Shown: positions 53,185 through 62,196, counted from the first letter of the stretch. The stretch: DNA of 64,000 nucleotides from Candidatus Eisenbergiella stercoravium (GCA_019113175.1 DXHY01000011.1:103902-167901), one strand, 5' to 3'. Numbers and translations are program-made. Notes: generated from the sequence alone by a model not told the origin.

Positions 53185-53831
53185 TGAGCAGCATCAACTT
53201 GCGGATCGTGATTGAAGAAGAAAACAGCCATTTATTTAAACGGTGCATTCGGAAACTTCTGGAGTCCACCTTCATACTGCGGGATAAGGACGAGAAACTG
53301 TACCAGTTTGTCTCCCGGGAATCCAACCGGCAGGATATTTCGGAATACTTGCGGATGATCGGTTTTGACGTGATTTTGGAAGAGAAGACGGGAGTGTGCA
53401 TGCTGACGGCCAGCGAAGAGGACGCGGATACGGCAGGGTTAAAGCGGGCGAACGTGGTGACATTTTCGACGCTTCAGTATCATCTGCTTCTGGTGCTCTG
53501 GAAGGTTTATCTGGAAAATCTCGGGTACAGCGAAGGAAATTACGTAACGAAGGGGGATCTGATCGATAAGATGAAATCCTATGGCATTCAAGTGACGCGC
53601 ACGGAACTGAACGCTGCGTTCCGCCTGTTTAAAAAGTACAGCCTGATTCATTTTAATGACGACGAGGAGGGCGAGGATATGAAGATCCGGCTTTACCCGT
53701 CGCTGCAATTTGGCTGGGATCTCCCACAGTTCCAGACGGTGGCGCGGGAATACCTGAAAGAGAATCCAGAGGAAGCTGGGGAGCCAGAAGAAGAGGTGTT
53801 TCCAGAGAAATTTGAGGAGGAAGAGGAATGA
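53181..53831 (+). CDS. jetB: Wadjet protein JetB (DUF4194)
   Basis: A 216-residue protein of DUF4194 type, the KITE-like winged-helix subunit of the SMC complex. STLQYHLLLVLWKVYLENLG and YGIQVTRTELNAAFRLFKKY mark the winged helices. The last 35 residues are very acidic (EEVFPEKFEEEEE). Overlaps both neighbours (ATGA at each end), so the four proteins are translated in coupled fashion, as expected for fixed stoichiometry. Confidence 0.88.
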   Translation: MMSSINLRIVIEEENSHLFKRCIRKLLESTFILRDKDEKLYQFVSRESNRQDISEYLRMIGFDVILEEKTGVCMLTASEEDADTAGLKRANVVTFSTLQYHLLLVLWKVYLENLGYSEGNYVTKGDLIDKMKSYGIQVTRTELNAAFRLFKKYSLIHFNDDEEGEDMKIRLYPSLQFGWDLPQFQTVAREYLKENPEEAGEPEEEVFPEKFEEEEE

Positions 53832-56800
53832 TCCTGTTAAAAAAGGTACGGCTGATTAACTGGTATGGATTTTCCAATGTGACGGCCCCGGTCGGTTTCC
53901 TAACGTTAATTGCAGGAAGGAACGGGAACGGAAAGTCCGTCCTGCTGGATGCAATAAAATATGCCGCTTATGGAGATACGGTATTTAATAAGTCGTCGGA
54001 GAGCAAGGGAAGCCGTACCCTGTCCTCCTATACAAGAGGCCTTTTAGATGCTACGGCCGGGACATATATGCGCCCGGCAGACAAGGTGCCGAATGTGTAC
54101 AGCCACATTGTGCTGGAGTATTTTGACGATGTGGAGGACAAGGCTTTTCTGCTGGGGACGGTGATAGAGACAAGCGCGTCCAATAATTGCCAGTCATACC
54201 GCTACGTGATGGACCGTACAGCCATGGAGCAGATGGAACATACCTATCAAGAGGACGGCGTCACGATGCCGTGCAGTGCTTTGTTCCTTCAAAAAAAATA
54301 CAGGCTGACGCTGATGAACCGGGAGCAGGGGCTTCCGAAGTTTTTACAAATGACGGGGCTTAAGCTGACTCTGGGCCAGCTCTCTACCTATCTGCGGAAA
54401 CTCCGCGGGATCATGTCCTATGACCCAAACGCGAGAATCGACCGGTTTATCAGAGAGAGTGTTTTAGAAGAAAAAAACGTGGATTTCGGGAAGTTAATTG
54501 AGGCGAAAGAAAACATCGAGCGGCTGAAGGAGAATTTTGAGATCATCCAGCAGGAGATCGGGGAGCTTGAGGAGATTCTTGGGGAGTACGACGCATGGGA
54601 GAGCGGGGAAAACCGTCTGCTGGCGGATGATATACGCATCGTCTATAAAAAGAAAAAGGCTCTGTATCAGGAGATTGAACGCCAGACGGCCGAGCAGAAT
54701 CTCGCACAGAGAAGGAAGGAAAATCTGGAAAGGGAACTGGAAATCCTGGACGGCAGGAAGAAAGAAATTAATGCGAGTCTGGTGCAGGCGATGGTTAGTT
54801 TAAAACAGCTTGACACTAGCCGGATGATCGATGAGGAGAGCCGGAGGCTCAGGGAACTGGAGGACGAAAAAAAGACGCTGGCGGCCCAGTGCAAAAGGTT
54901 AGAGCACTTTCAGACGGCAGTCAGCGAGATCATGAACGATTTTTTTAAGGAAAAGGAGACGGTTGAAGACCGGGATGTGCTGGCTTCCCTCTGCTGGCAC
55001 GGGTACACGGCCGCAAAAAAGGAGGCGGCAGCAGCCAGATTGAAACAGAAAGTCAGCGAGCGCTATGACGGGGTGGTTATGAGGGCTGCAGATGCCGATC
55101 GAAAACTGGAGGAAATAACCAGAGGCCTGGAGGCGCAGCACCGGATCATAGAGGACTGTAGAAAGCATAGGAATACGTTTGCCCAAATCCCGGAGTATGT
55201 GGGTTTGCGCGAGGAGATTAACCGGGAATTTGAAAAAAGAAACATCCGCACAAAAGCGCAGTTTGCCTGTGAATATGTGATCGGACTGAAGGACGAAGCG
55301 TGGCGGGACGCCATCGAGGCATTTCTGGGTCCGCGCCGTTATACGATCCTGGTGGAACCTCAGTATTATGACATCGCAGACGGCGTATTGAACCGTTCGG
55401 AGCACCGGTATGCGCATTTGTTTAACACAAAGCTTTTGATGAAGAAGAAAGTACATGTGGAAGAAGATTCGGCAGTATTCCAGCTTGAAATCAAAAATCC
55501 CGTGGCAAAACAGTACTTCGATTATCAGCTTGGAAGAATGCATGCGGTGGAATTAAGTGCCGTAAAGGAATATGAAAATGCAATATCCAGAGAGGGCCGT
55601 GTGTCCGTAGCCATGGACAGCTATTTCCTGCGTTTCGACCGGCTCCGTTCCTATTATCTGGGCCAGAAAACCTTTGAACTGAACCGGTTCCGTGCGGAAA
55701 AAGAGATTTTGCGGCTTAACGAGGATAAGAAGGGAGTGCTGGCGGAGAAAAAGGAACTGGAGAGCCAGAGAGCCCGCCTCGCACAGAACCGGGAGCTGTT
55801 TCAGGAGTATGATTACGATGCGCACCGAAAATATCAGGCTGCATCGGAACATGTCAGAGAGTCGGGGGCGCAGTTGGAGCGTCTGAAAAAAGCACAGGAA
55901 AAGAACCAGGACTATCTGGAACTGAGCGAACTGGCTGGCCGCCTTTCGGAGGAACAGAACGCGGTGCATAACGAGTATAACGCAAAGCTTCAGGAGAGAA
56001 GTGGGCAGGAGGCGGTAATACAAAGATGCACCGATAAAATCAAGGCAAAGTCTGCGGAGCTGGAGGAGCAGGAGAAGCGGTACCGGGAATACCAGATCAG
56101 GTACTATACCATCGTGCAGCGGACAGTGGAAGCCTATGAAAAATATCTGGAGAACGGAGGGAAAGGCGTGGGCGGTCTGCTGGCCGATGAGACGCGAGGC
56201 CGTATTGCAAGGAGCATCGAACAGCATAAAAGCCTGCTGATGCAAAAACAGGCAGATTATAACGCAAAACATGCCGGGCACTTGCTTCCGAGAGGAACGG
56301 ATGGGAGAGAGCAGTATGCAGGCAGGAGAGAGCGCATCTGGATGGATAATCTTCAGGAAATTCGCCAGAAGCTGGAGGAACAGACCCGCAGATATGAAGA
56401 TATTTTTAAAAACGAATTTGTGCTGACGATCCTGAAATCCTGCGAGCGCGCCAGAGACGATTTAAGGCAGATCAACGGGGAGCTGGCAAACTTAAATTTC
56501 GCGGCAAAATATCAGTTTGATGTCCATTATGTAAAGGACGGATCAGAGTACGCAAAGGTGATCGAATACGCCCGCTATCTGGACGAGCGGGAGCAACTCG
56601 GCGGCAGCGCGGACGGGCAGATGACTTTTGACATGCTGACTTCTGTGTCCGATGAGGAGGGAGAACGGCTGGAAGCGGAGATGAAGCAGATTATCAACCG
56701 GATCATTGAAAAAAACAGCGAAGAAACGATTGCCCGGTTTGCCGACTATCGGAATTATATGAATTATGAAATCCTGATCAGCAACCAGATCCTGGACAGG

Positions 56801-57145
56801 GCAAAGTTGTCCCGCCAGACCGGATTCAACTCCGGCGCGGAGGTTCAGATCCCGTATCTTCTGATCCTGTCGTCTGCCCTTTTGCTGATTTACAACCAGC
56901 GTGTCAATTCCACGCGTCTGGTATTTATTGACGAACCATTTGCCAAGATGGATCCCGGCAACGTGAAGCTGATGCTAAAATTCATGCGGGAACAGAGACT
57001 CCAGGTGATCTTCTGCTCGCCGGATAAGACGGAAGCCATCGGAAACGAATGCGAGGTGATCCTGCCTGCGCTGCGCGTCCGCCCGGACAGCATGCAGCTT
57101 GGAATCGTGCAGTTCCACGAAGAAAAGGCGTACAGCGGCCTGTAA
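53828..57145 (+). CDS. jetC: Wadjet protein JetC, SMC-like ATPase
   Basis: A 1105-residue MukB/SbcC-like SMC. Walker A is GRNGNGKSV at residues 30-37. The protein continues through long coiled-coil arms (about 200-420 and 590-830, rich in E, K, R and L) with a hinge-like region in between, and ends with Walker B LVFIDEPFAKMDPGN near residue 1045. JetC forms the loop-extruding dimer that finds small circular DNA. The coding sequence is intact from its ATG, which overlaps the JetB stop. Confidence 0.92.
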   Translation: MILLKKVRLINWYGFSNVTAPVGFLTLIAGRNGNGKSVLLDAIKYAAYGDTVFNKSSESKGSRTLSSYTRGLLDATAGTYMRPADKVPNVYSHIVLEYFDDVEDKAFLLGTVIETSASNNCQSYRYVMDRTAMEQMEHTYQEDGVTMPCSALFLQKKYRLTLMNREQGLPKFLQMTGLKLTLGQLSTYLRKLRGIMSYDPNARIDRFIRESVLEEKNVDFGKLIEAKENIERLKENFEIIQQEIGELEEILGEYDAWESGENRLLADDIRIVYKKKKALYQEIERQTAEQNLAQRRKENLERELEILDGRKKEINASLVQAMVSLKQLDTSRMIDEESRRLRELEDEKKTLAAQCKRLEHFQTAVSEIMNDFFKEKETVEDRDVLASLCWHGYTAAKKEAAAARLKQKVSERYDGVVMRAADADRKLEEITRGLEAQHRIIEDCRKHRNTFAQIPEYVGLREEINREFEKRNIRTKAQFACEYVIGLKDEAWRDAIEAFLGPRRYTILVEPQYYDIADGVLNRSEHRYAHLFNTKLLMKKKVHVEEDSAVFQLEIKNPVAKQYFDYQLGRMHAVELSAVKEYENAISREGRVSVAMDSYFLRFDRLRSYYLGQKTFELNRFRAEKEILRLNEDKKGVLAEKKELESQRARLAQNRELFQEYDYDAHRKYQAASEHVRESGAQLERLKKAQEKNQDYLELSELAGRLSEEQNAVHNEYNAKLQERSGQEAVIQRCTDKIKAKSAELEEQEKRYREYQIRYYTIVQRTVEAYEKYLENGGKGVGGLLADETRGRIARSIEQHKSLLMQKQADYNAKHAGHLLPRGTDGREQYAGRRERIWMDNLQEIRQKLEEQTRRYEDIFKNEFVLTILKSCERARDDLRQINGELANLNFAAKYQFDVHYVKDGSEYAKVIEYARYLDEREQLGGSADGQMTFDMLTSVSDEEGERLEAEMKQIINRIIEKNSEETIARFADYRNYMNYEILISNQILDRAKLSRQTGFNSGAEVQIPYLLILSSALLLIYNQRVNSTRLVFIDEPFAKMDPGNVKLMLKFMREQRLQVIFCSPDKTEAIGNECEVILPALRVRPDSMQLGIVQFHEEKAYSGL

Positions 57146-57155
57146 GGAGGCGGAG

Positions 57156-58367
57156 ATGGCAGATTACGAAGAGAAGATGCTGGCGGCCCTGGCGGATAAA
57201 TACAGGAAGAGCAAAAAAGACAGGGGGACCAACGTGATTGCGAGACGGACAAAACTGGACCCCTCTCAGCTTTATAGAAATTACAGCCGCAACGACGGCG
57301 ATATGGCGCAGATCGAAGCGGTGAACCAGGCGGCCCTTTCATGCAGCGAGAAAGGGTTTGTGACATATGAAACAAAGGGGTTTAGCAGCGAGATCCAGAG
57401 TATTTATCTGGTGGATGAAAAGATCGGGGAGATTGAGCGATATCTGGAAGAAAAATACGGGTATGAACCAAAGGCTGCAAAGAGGAAGTATGTGGAAGAA
57501 ATGATCGCTTCATATAGCGGTCGTTCTCCCGCAGCAGAACGGGAGTGCGAAAAGCTGCGGTATACTCTTGGGAAAAACAAGATTCCGCCTAGATACCGTC
57601 AGACGGAAGACCTTCTGAAAGGACTTGTCTTTATTGAGAATAACGAAAAAGACATGTATCTGCGCGAAGCATCTTCTTTGATTTACGGCGATTCTAAATA
57701 TCTGGAAGAAAATACGCTGGGCCCTGTCTGCCGGGCGCTCCGGGAATATTTAGGCCGCTCCTGCGGTGAAGCGGAGTTGGAGGACGAGATCCTGGAGAAA
57801 TATCATATCACACGGGAAAAACAAAAGCTGTGCCTGAAAGGAAGCGTGACTGTGCGCATTTTAGGGAAAGAACTGGAACTGGGGATGTTTCCGGGTGGGA
57901 TTGAATTTTTCGCGGAGGAGCTTTATAAGATCGAACGGATTCAGGTTCACGCGTCGGCATTTACAACGGTAGAAAATTATACTTCCTGGCTGCGGTGTGC
58001 CGGTTCGGAGACGGCTTTTTTCTATCTGGGCGGTTACGCCACACGCAGCCAGAGAGATTTCCTGAAAAAGATTTATTCTGACAATCCGGCTCTAGTCTTC
58101 CGCCATTTTGGTGATATTGACGCCGGGGGCTTGTATATTCACGAACACTTGTGCCGCGTGACTGGTATCCCGTTCCAGATGTATCGTATGTCGCGCGTGG
58201 AACTGGAAGACCCGCGTTTCCGGTCCTGCCTGCATCCGCTGACAGAGCAGGACCGTGCCCGCTTAAAGTCTCTGGAAAAACAGAAGGCGTACCGGGAACT
58301 GGCGGGATATATGCTGGAGAAAGGCGTGAAGCTGGAGCAGGAGATTGTAAGTTATTATGAGGGGTGA
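57156..58367 (+). CDS. jetD: Wadjet protein JetD, Toprim-like nuclease
   Basis: A 403-residue nuclease subunit (DUF3322/DUF2220-like). The N-terminal part recognises DNA and the C-terminal part is Toprim-like: RHFGDIDAGGLYIHEHL carries the D-x-D acidic pair. It makes the DNA break after the SMC motor senses a closed small plasmid. I start it at ATG 57156, 11 bases after JetC stops, with AAGGAGG between them; an in-frame ATG at 57099 is inside JetC and lacks a site. It is full length, so the operon appears functional. Confidence 0.9.
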   Translation: MADYEEKMLAALADKYRKSKKDRGTNVIARRTKLDPSQLYRNYSRNDGDMAQIEAVNQAALSCSEKGFVTYETKGFSSEIQSIYLVDEKIGEIERYLEEKYGYEPKAAKRKYVEEMIASYSGRSPAAERECEKLRYTLGKNKIPPRYRQTEDLLKGLVFIENNEKDMYLREASSLIYGDSKYLEENTLGPVCRALREYLGRSCGEAELEDEILEKYHITREKQKLCLKGSVTVRILGKELELGMFPGGIEFFAEELYKIERIQVHASAFTTVENYTSWLRCAGSETAFFYLGGYATRSQRDFLKKIYSDNPALVFRHFGDIDAGGLYIHEHLCRVTGIPFQMYRMSRVELEDPRFRSCLHPLTEQDRARLKSLEKQKAYRELAGYMLEKGVKLEQEIVSYYEG

Positions 58368-58811
58368 AGGGGGAAGAGCGAATCCTAAGAATATTAGCTA
58401 TTTATATATTGCGGAAGACTTAAAAACTACAATGATGGAAGTCAGACATAATTTAACTCAGAAGGTAAGTGTAGCAACTATCAAAATACTGAAAACATTA
58501 AGATTATTTGATTTTTGCTATGTGGATTCTGAAGAGAAAGCAGGAAAAAGTTTGGATTTAAGTATAATATCAACTGCCTTTTCTGCTCCAAATTTTGGAA
58601 ATAAAATGACTATTATGCGACACAATATTTATACGAGTTTATTAAGGAATTAGGCTTTGATGGAATAAGATTTTACAGTTCATTAAATCCGCCTGGGAAA
58701 AATATAGTTTTATTTAACACTAAGAGAAACCCCACAACCAAAAGTAAAGATTATGAAATTGTAGAATCGAAAGTTTATTCTATTACAAAACCAGATTTAA
58801 ATTATCAATAA
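58357..58811 (+). pseudogene. RES-domain toxin remnant
   Basis: The first frame contains GRANPKNISYLYIAEDLKTT, VSVATIKILKTLRLFDFCY and LSIISTAFSAPNFG, which match the RES family of NAD+-depleting toxins. After about 58610 a one-base shift is needed to continue (YYATQYLYEFIKELGFDGIR, then FYSSLNPPGKNIV) to the TAA at 58809. The N-terminal half of a RES protein is missing, and the fragment is joined directly to the JetD end. It is nonfunctional and not accompanied by a Xre antitoxin. It probably marks the junction where the mobile region recombined. Confidence 0.75.
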
Positions 58812-58891
58812 TAGCGCCAATAAAACGGCAGTATCCTTAAAAGTCCTGGAAAAGTCAGTAAAATCAATGGGTTTACGAAGTAGAAAGGTGC

Positions 58892-58917
58892 TTACTGCAC
58901 CATTACTACACCATTTT
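58892..58917 (+). repeat. Direct repeat, possible left attachment site
   Basis: TTACTGCACCA followed by TTACTACACCATTT, a near tandem pair. It closely resembles 62678-62704, which lies about 120 bases past the integrase fragment. The two copies enclose the mobile genes, as attL and attR would. This is an interpretation. Confidence 0.45.
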
Positions 58918-58960
58918 TGAAAGAGCCTTGATATGATGATATAACAGGTAAAATAAAAAT

Positions 58961-58989
58961 TGACAATATGGCATATATGCCATATAATT
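58961..58989 (+). promoter_or_regulatory. Consensus promoter with a perfect 20-base palindrome (higBA operator)
   Basis: TTGACA (58961-58966), 17-base spacer and TATAAT (58984-58989) match the consensus exactly. Between and over the -10 lies a perfect palindrome with halves ATATGGCATA and TATGCCATAT (58967-58986). A dimeric repressor bound here would block the promoter, which fits autorepression by HigA, whose gene is second in the operon. Confidence 0.85.
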
Positions 58990-59005
58990 AAGAAAAGGGA
59001 AACCA

Positions 59006-59362
59006 ATGACAAAATTTGAAGTTATATTTTATGAAAAGGAAAATGGCGATTGTCCGGTAGAGGATTTCCTTCTATCTCTTGATATGAAAATGAAAGCTAA
59101 GATGGTAGGGTTGTTAGAGTTGTTGGAAGAGTATGGAAATCAGCTCCGGGAACCGTATAGCAAACATCTGGATGATGGCATTTTTGAAATCAGATGTAAA
59201 GTTGGTAGCAATATTACCAGAGTCCTATATTTCTTTTATTATGAGGGAAAGATAATATTGACTAACGGTTTTGTAAAAAAGACCCAAAAGACACCACCTG
59301 AACAGATAAAAACGGCAAAAGAATTCAGGGCCGATTATAAAGAGAGGATGGGGAAGGCATGA
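59006..59362 (+). CDS. HigB/RelE-type toxin
   Basis: A 118-residue toxin of the RelE/ParE superfamily in the phage-derived Gp49/HigB-like group. FEVIFYEKENGDCPVEDFLL at the N-terminus and IRVLYFFYYEGKIILTNGFV-like strands (actual ITRVLYFFYYEGKIIL) form the RNase-like fold; the KKTQKTPPEQIKTAKE end is the typical family tail. It probably cleaves mRNA on ribosomes. Toxin-first order, with the antitoxin overlapping by four bases, is normal for higBA. The gene looks intact. Confidence 0.88.
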   Translation: MTKFEVIFYEKENGDCPVEDFLLSLDMKMKAKMVGLLELLEEYGNQLREPYSKHLDDGIFEIRCKVGSNITRVLYFFYYEGKIILTNGFVKKTQKTPPEQIKTAKEFRADYKERMGKA

Positions 59363-59646
59363 AAACATTAAGACAGTTTAAAAATGAGCAAATGACCAAT
59401 CATGAATTTGCCGAGGAATATGAAGCTCTCCAGCCAGAACTTGATGTAATTAAAGCTATTATTGAGGCCAGGACTTCCCAAAATTTAACGCAAAAACAGT
59501 TGGCTGAACGCACCGGTATTAATCAGGCGGATATCAGTAAACTTGAAAATGGAACGAGAAACCCAACGATTAATCTGTTAAAGCGATTAGCGGATGGGAT
59601 GGGTATGGCTCTCAAAATCGAGTTTGTTCCAAAGCAGAAACTTTAA
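59359..59646 (+). CDS. HigA-type antitoxin (XRE family)
   Basis: A 95-residue antitoxin with an XRE helix-turn-helix in residues about 38-88 (LTQKQLAERTGINQADISKL, ENGTRNPTINLL). The N-terminal 30 residues are acidic and would block the toxin. It overlaps the toxin stop by ATGA. The palindrome over the promoter is its likely binding site. The pair is probably functional and stabilises the mobile segment. Confidence 0.9.
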   Translation: MKTLRQFKNEQMTNHEFAEEYEALQPELDVIKAIIEARTSQNLTQKQLAERTGINQADISKLENGTRNPTINLLKRLADGMGMALKIEFVPKQKL

Positions 59647-59729
59647 AATACGGCAGCAGCAAAATAGAAAGACTTCCTTTGAACCTGGAGTGAGGATTTA
59701 AAGGGTAAAATTGAACACTAACAGAACAC

Positions 59730-59758
59730 GCAGGGGAAACATATCTCCTGCTTTTTTA
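59730..59758 (+). terminator. Terminator of higBA
   Basis: GCAGG and CCTGC arms with flanking partial pairs around a short loop, followed by seven T residues. About 85 bases after the antitoxin stop. Confidence 0.75.
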
Positions 59759-59871
59759 TTATGCGTAAAGGAATTCGATACAATTAGAGTGCAAAGAGAA
59801 GATGGGCTTGTTTTGCCTGCATGGAAACAGGTATAATGGTAGAAAAGTGCTCAGACACGGAGGATGTTGGT

Positions 59872-60825
59872 ATGGCGATAGAATTGAAACGTGATATATA
59901 CGAAGAGTTGCTTCAATAGAAGAATAATTCCGGCCTCGTTTGGGAGGTAGAAGGGGCCAGGCAGGTTGGAAAGACCTATATCCTGGATAAGTTTGCCAGG
60001 GAGCAGTATGAGCAATATATTTATAAATATGATTGGAAAGTCAGGGCAGGATTTCCTGAACTGTTATCATGCAATCTATCACTGGGAGGTTGGTCAGCAG
60101 CGTAGAGAAGGCGCTCTGCATGATGTCTTTAAGGCATATGCTCCTGAGTTTGAAGATAAAAAGAGTACGGTTGTAGTGATTGATGAAATTCAGGAATCAT
60201 CTGTTGTCTACAGCTGTATCCGTGAGTTTACCAGAGAGTTTACCTGCGATTTTATTGTGCCAGGAAGCTATCTTGGAAAAACGAGGGAAAAGGACTTCTT
60301 CTTGTCTGACGGTGATACAGATAACCTTGTACTTGGCACATTGACATTCCCGGAGTTTTGTATTGACTGCAATTATCTGGATATCGTGGAGAACTGCCGA
60401 TATTACTATATGGATTTAGGAATAGCTGCATATTTTCTTCGAAAAACAGAGCACGATACAAGGGATTCTCTGCGAGAATTACGTTTATCTGGAAATTTTA
60501 AAGCGTATCAGGGATACGGATTCGATTGCCGGCAATGCTCCGTGGTTTGCGGTATATAAGAAAACCGGAGGAGAACTGGATTTTTATGTCAGAAGCCATT
60601 TGGATTATAAAAATTATGGAATAGAGGTAAAAGCCGGGGAAAATTCCGGGATTACGGCTTCTGATTTACTAATAGACGGCAAGTTGGATTTTCTCTATTA
60701 TTTAAAGGGGATTTTCTCTATATTTAAAGGGAGATACGTATGGAGGGAAAGCCAAGGAGGACAAAATACTGACAGTGCCGATTTATCTGACTGGCAGAAT
60801 TGATTTTAATCTTGGCTGTGAATAA
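59872..60825 (+). pseudogene. Degraded DUF4143-family ATPase
   Basis: ATG at 59872 starts MAIELKRDIYEELLQ, then a TAG (59917-59919) interrupts it. The Walker A is still readable (GARQVGKTYILDKFAR). A frame change near 60020 and a second one near 60480 are needed to follow the family (INMIGKSGQDFLNCYH, VVIDEIQESSVVYS, NCRYYYMDLGIAAYFLRK, GIEVKAGENSG). About 200 residues between TFPEFC and the C-terminal part are missing. It was an AAA ATPase with a C-terminal DUF4143 nuclease-like domain. No product expected. Confidence 0.8.
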
Positions 60826-60845
60826 GGTGATTTTCTATCAGCGGA

Positions 60846-60885
60846 AAGACGAGGACTTGGCAGTTGCGGGGCCTCGTCTTTTTGC
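60846..60885. terminator. Shared terminator-like hairpin
   Basis: AAGACGAGG and CCTCGTCTT pair perfectly over nine bases with a 17-base loop and a TTTTT end on the plus strand. It sits between the ATPase remnant and the convergent excisionase-like gene, and could end both. Confidence 0.7.
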
Positions 60886-60890
60886 GCATG

Positions 60891-61064
60891 TTATAGCTGC
60901 TGATACAGCATCTGCAGAAAATCAGCCTTCGGTATCTTCCGGCACCGTCCGATTTTAACCGCACGGATTTTACCAGCGCGTATCATAGAATAGACAGTGG
61001 ATTGACTCATAGCATATTCAGAACACAGTTCTTTGACCGAGTAAAATTCTTTATCTTGATTCAT
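60891..61064 (-). CDS. Excisionase/AlpA-like HTH protein
   Basis: A 57-residue protein: MNQDKEFYSVKELCSEYAMS, then QSTVYSMIRAGKIRAVKIGR, ending KIPKADFLQMLYQQL. This is the compact winged HTH of excisionases and AlpA-like proteins, with the R-A-V-K-I-G-R wing. It probably directs excision together with the integrase. GGGAGG lies seven bases upstream on the minus strand. Its frame is short, which is usual for the family. The integrase is only a fragment here, so it may now be idle. Confidence 0.8.
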   Translation of the reverse strand: MNQDKEFYSVKELCSEYAMSQSTVYSMIRAGKIRAVKIGRCRKIPKADFLQMLYQQL

Positions 61065-61331
61065 TTCTTTAAACCTCCCGGATTTTTATTATATTGTTTG
61101 TTTTATTTAAATCATCTAATCTATTGTCATAGCTAATGGATATATGTGGATTACCAATATGCAGGATTATCAGAAGAGTATAGAGAAAGGAAGTGGGTTC
61201 CAAGAGTTTGGAAAATAGCTTTAGAGTCGGGAGGATAGGTGATTCGATGAGACCCGATAGGGTGGGACGCCTATATAATAACAAGATTCGGATTTTGTCA
61301 TACATTCGACAATAGAAGGAGGTTAAAATCA
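61065..61331. other. Intergenic region, candidate oriT
   Basis: 267 bases with several short inverted repeats: TTCCAA-GAGT-TTGGAA (around 61198-61213), TCGGG with CCCGA (about 61227-61260), and TTGTC with GACAA (about 61296-61313). The position directly in front of a MobC-like gene is where an oriT with nic would lie. No known nic sequence was recognised. An AT-rich stretch at 61080-61140 may hold the promoter of the excisionase gene. Confidence 0.35.
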
Positions 61332-61598
61332 ATGAGTAAACAGAAAGTGTTATCCATTCGTGTGGAGGAAAAGCTGTGTACAAAACTTGCAGAGCAGGCC
61401 AAGAGGAACGGCTATAAAACCGTTTCGGAATATTCACGTTACCTGCTTCAAGAAAACGGTAAACTATTGATTCAGCAAAGGAAGCGGGAACAGCTGGCAA
61501 GGCTAATATGTAAACTTCAAACGCGAATGGTGCGCAATGGGATAGACGACCCGGAGTTGGAGGAAGAGTTGAAGAAAATAAAGGAGGTGATTCGCTAA
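61332..61598 (+). CDS. MobC-like ribbon-helix-helix mobilisation protein
   Basis: An 88-residue protein with an N-terminal RHH fold (VLSIRVEEKLCTKLAEQAKR and YKTVSEYSRYLLQE) and a helical C-terminal half (ERQKREQLARLICKLQTRM-like). It resembles small MobC relaxosome proteins that open oriT for a relaxase, though RHH antitoxins or plasmid regulators are alternatives. AGGAGG precedes the ATG. Its TAA overlaps the next ATG by one base (TAATG), giving translational coupling. No relaxase gene is present within the window. Confidence 0.65.
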   Translation: MSKQKVLSIRVEEKLCTKLAEQAKRNGYKTVSEYSRYLLQENGKLLIQQRKREQLARLICKLQTRMVRNGIDDPELEEELKKIKEVIR

Positions 61599-61723
61599 TG
61601 GCGACAGTAAAAGTTTTTGGGAGAAAAACCAGGACGCCTTATGAGAAGAAGAATTATAAAAATGCAGACGCTTTCCTGGACGATAAGTTTCATAAAATAT
61701 GCTATCTTTACGATAGGCAATGA
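61598..61723 (+). CDS. Small basic protein, 41 residues, coupled to the MobC-like gene
   Basis: Reads MATVKVFGRKTRTPYEKKNY, then DAFLDDKFHKICYLYDRQ. AAGGAGGTGA lies before its ATG, and it overlaps the previous stop by one base. It is basic at the front and has no family I know. It may be the start of a relaxase-like or accessory reading frame cut short by deletion, or a real small protein. The AT-rich composition matches its neighbours. Confidence 0.5.
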   Translation: MATVKVFGRKTRTPYEKKNYKNADAFLDDKFHKICYLYDRQ

Positions 61724-61769
61724 AGTATAATAAGGTCAGCGATAAATTTGAATTTTGAGGAGGATATTC

Positions 61770-62102
61770 ATGATTATCGAAGGTAATAGAAAAGAAGTAG
61801 AAGCAATGAAACAATTTCACAAAGGAAATCGACAGGAAGGATTGCGGTTACAAGAAGAATTTGCCGCTGCTTTCAGAGAGGAATATAAAGATAAGGATCA
61901 TTGTCCTTGTAAGAAAGCCTGCCGGTATCATGGTAATTGTAAAGAATGCGTTGCGATACATAGAGCGCATCAAGAACATGTTCCGAACTGTATGAGACCT
62001 ATTATCAATACGAAAATAAAGCTTTTGTCTGAATTGACAGAGCACACGATTGTGAATGAAATAGAAGCTCCACATGAGATATTGAGAAAAGAATATCAGT
62101 AA
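61770..62102 (+). CDS. Small Cys/His-rich protein of unknown function
   Basis: 110 residues. The first 60 residues are charged and helical. The centre (HCPCKKACRYHGNCKECVAI followed by HRAHQEHVPNC) holds six Cys and four His, a likely zinc site, with about 35 residues after it. This looks like a Clostridial mobile-element family of short Cys-rich proteins, but I cannot name it. The start is ATG 61770, with GAGGAGG about seven bases upstream. No signal peptide is seen. Confidence 0.65.
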   Translation: MIIEGNRKEVEAMKQFHKGNRQEGLRLQEEFAAAFREEYKDKDHCPCKKACRYHGNCKECVAIHRAHQEHVPNCMRPIINTKIKLLSELTEHTIVNEIEAPHEILRKEYQ

Positions 62103-62180
62103 TTAGAAATCAACAAAGCTCAGTTTGTTATTCCACACACATCAGATCAACTTGCCCCGAACTTTTACAACTAAATACCC

Positions 62181-62196
62181 GCCGCCCATGGGCGGC
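62181..62196. other. Perfect 16-base GC palindrome
   Basis: GCCGCCCA followed by TGGGCGGC, unusually GC-rich in an AT-rich neighbourhood, between the Cys-rich gene and the integrase fragment. It may form a cruciform, or serve as a terminator remnant or a protein site. Confidence 0.55.
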
